Below, piece after piece: positions 63,927 through 64,000 of a stretch of 64,000 nt of DNA. The notes beneath the pieces are model-generated. The model saw nothing but the letters and a program-made list of their open reading frames with translations, did no database searches and was not told the DNA's origin. The first letter of the stretch is position 1. Each line of letters starts with the position of its first letter. The stretch spans positions 200,549 to 264,548 of the forward strand of contig VGVH01000002.1 in NCBI GenBank assembly GCA_016874095.1, read 5' to 3'. A program made the position numbers and the translations under genes. This stretch comes from Gammaproteobacteria bacterium. Its GTDB lineage: Bacteria; Pseudomonadota; Gammaproteobacteria; Steroidobacterales; GCA-2729495.

Positions 63927-64000
63927 TCAAAACGGGATGTCGTCGTCGAGCTCGGCCGCCGGCGCTGTCGCCGCAGCGCGCGCCGCGCGGGCCGCAGCCC
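63927..64000 (-). CDS. ssb: Single-stranded DNA-binding protein, C-terminal tip (5' part off window)
   Basis: The last 23 codons before TGA 63927-63929 encode an Ala/Arg-rich linker ending in AELDDDIPF. The acidic DDDIPF tail is the universal SSB protein-interaction tip. The OB-fold lies beyond the window edge. It is on the same strand as miaB and 59 bp upstream of it. Confidence 0.88.
   Translation of the reverse strand, partial: AAARAARAAATAPAAELDDDIPF

Overview
The window is a GC-rich chromosomal segment from a gammaproteobacterium. Four things point there: the zapA - 6S RNA - 5-formyl-THF cyclo-ligase order, the ygfB-pepP-ubiH-ubiI run, the miaB-phoH-ybeY-corC-lnt-leuS-lptE and holA-nadD-rsfS-rlmH-maf-rng-yhdP-tldD-pmbA clusters, and a Crp/Vfr/Clp-type regulator. 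Split GcvP, a DUF2849-CysI-DUF934 operon and an Nma111-like double HtrA protease suggest an early-branching, non-enteric lineage (Steroidobacter/Nevskia/Chromatiales-like). That placement is inference. There is no prophage, CRISPR array or intact insertion sequence. Almost everything is housekeeping, with a more accessory stretch at about 0.0-16 kb.

Layout. 0-3.6 kb (minus): a NodIJ-like ABC exporter, a membrane-anchored MDR reductase and a flippase cut by the window edge. 3.7-9.4 kb: two small minus-strand proteins, then typA and an MsbA-like exporter (plus), a decayed REP-associated transposase, a small membrane protein and a perfect 37-bp-arm palindrome. 9.5-16 kb: a secreted HemF-like protein, the siroheme sulfite/nitrite reductase operon, an MFS pseudogene, a hemerythrin-like protein, an aldo-keto reductase and a DUF423 protein. 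16-24.4 kb (minus): the double HtrA protease and the glycine cleavage operon gcvT-gcvH-gcvPA-gcvPB plus a PfkB kinase, preceded by a tandem glycine riboswitch ending in an intrinsic terminator.

24.4-31.3 kb (minus): ygfB-pepP-ubiH-ubiI translationally coupled to an inactive-transglutaminase 7TM protein and a glutamate-ligase-like ATP-grasp enzyme. 31.4-34 kb (plus): ZapB-like/zapA/6S RNA/fau, a 20-residue lysine-rich micropeptide with its own signals, then rpiA; tRNA-Gln, rpsI and rplM run on the minus strand. 35-40 kb: a DUF481 relic, coq7, crp with a perfect CRP box in its own promoter, rpe-djlA, purC and a wrecked yihY/brkB pseudogene. 40.1-55 kb (minus): a nearly unbroken run from cysS down to pmbA (translation, SufE, replication, ribosome maturation, RNase G, YhdP, TldD/PmbA). 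55-64 kb: hisI (plus), then lptE-leuS-lnt-corC-ybeY-phoH-miaB and the last codons of ssb (minus).

The core genes are mostly in overlapping ATGA/TGATG arrangements, so translational coupling is pervasive. Three gene relics (MFS, DUF481, YihY) and a transposase lacking its catalytic segment show ongoing gene decay. No wholly new multi-gene system was recognised. The most unusual items are the lysine-rich micropeptide unit, the secreted HemF-like protein, the palindrome beside the RAYT remnant, and the coupling of the glutamate-ligase pair to the ubiquinone operon.
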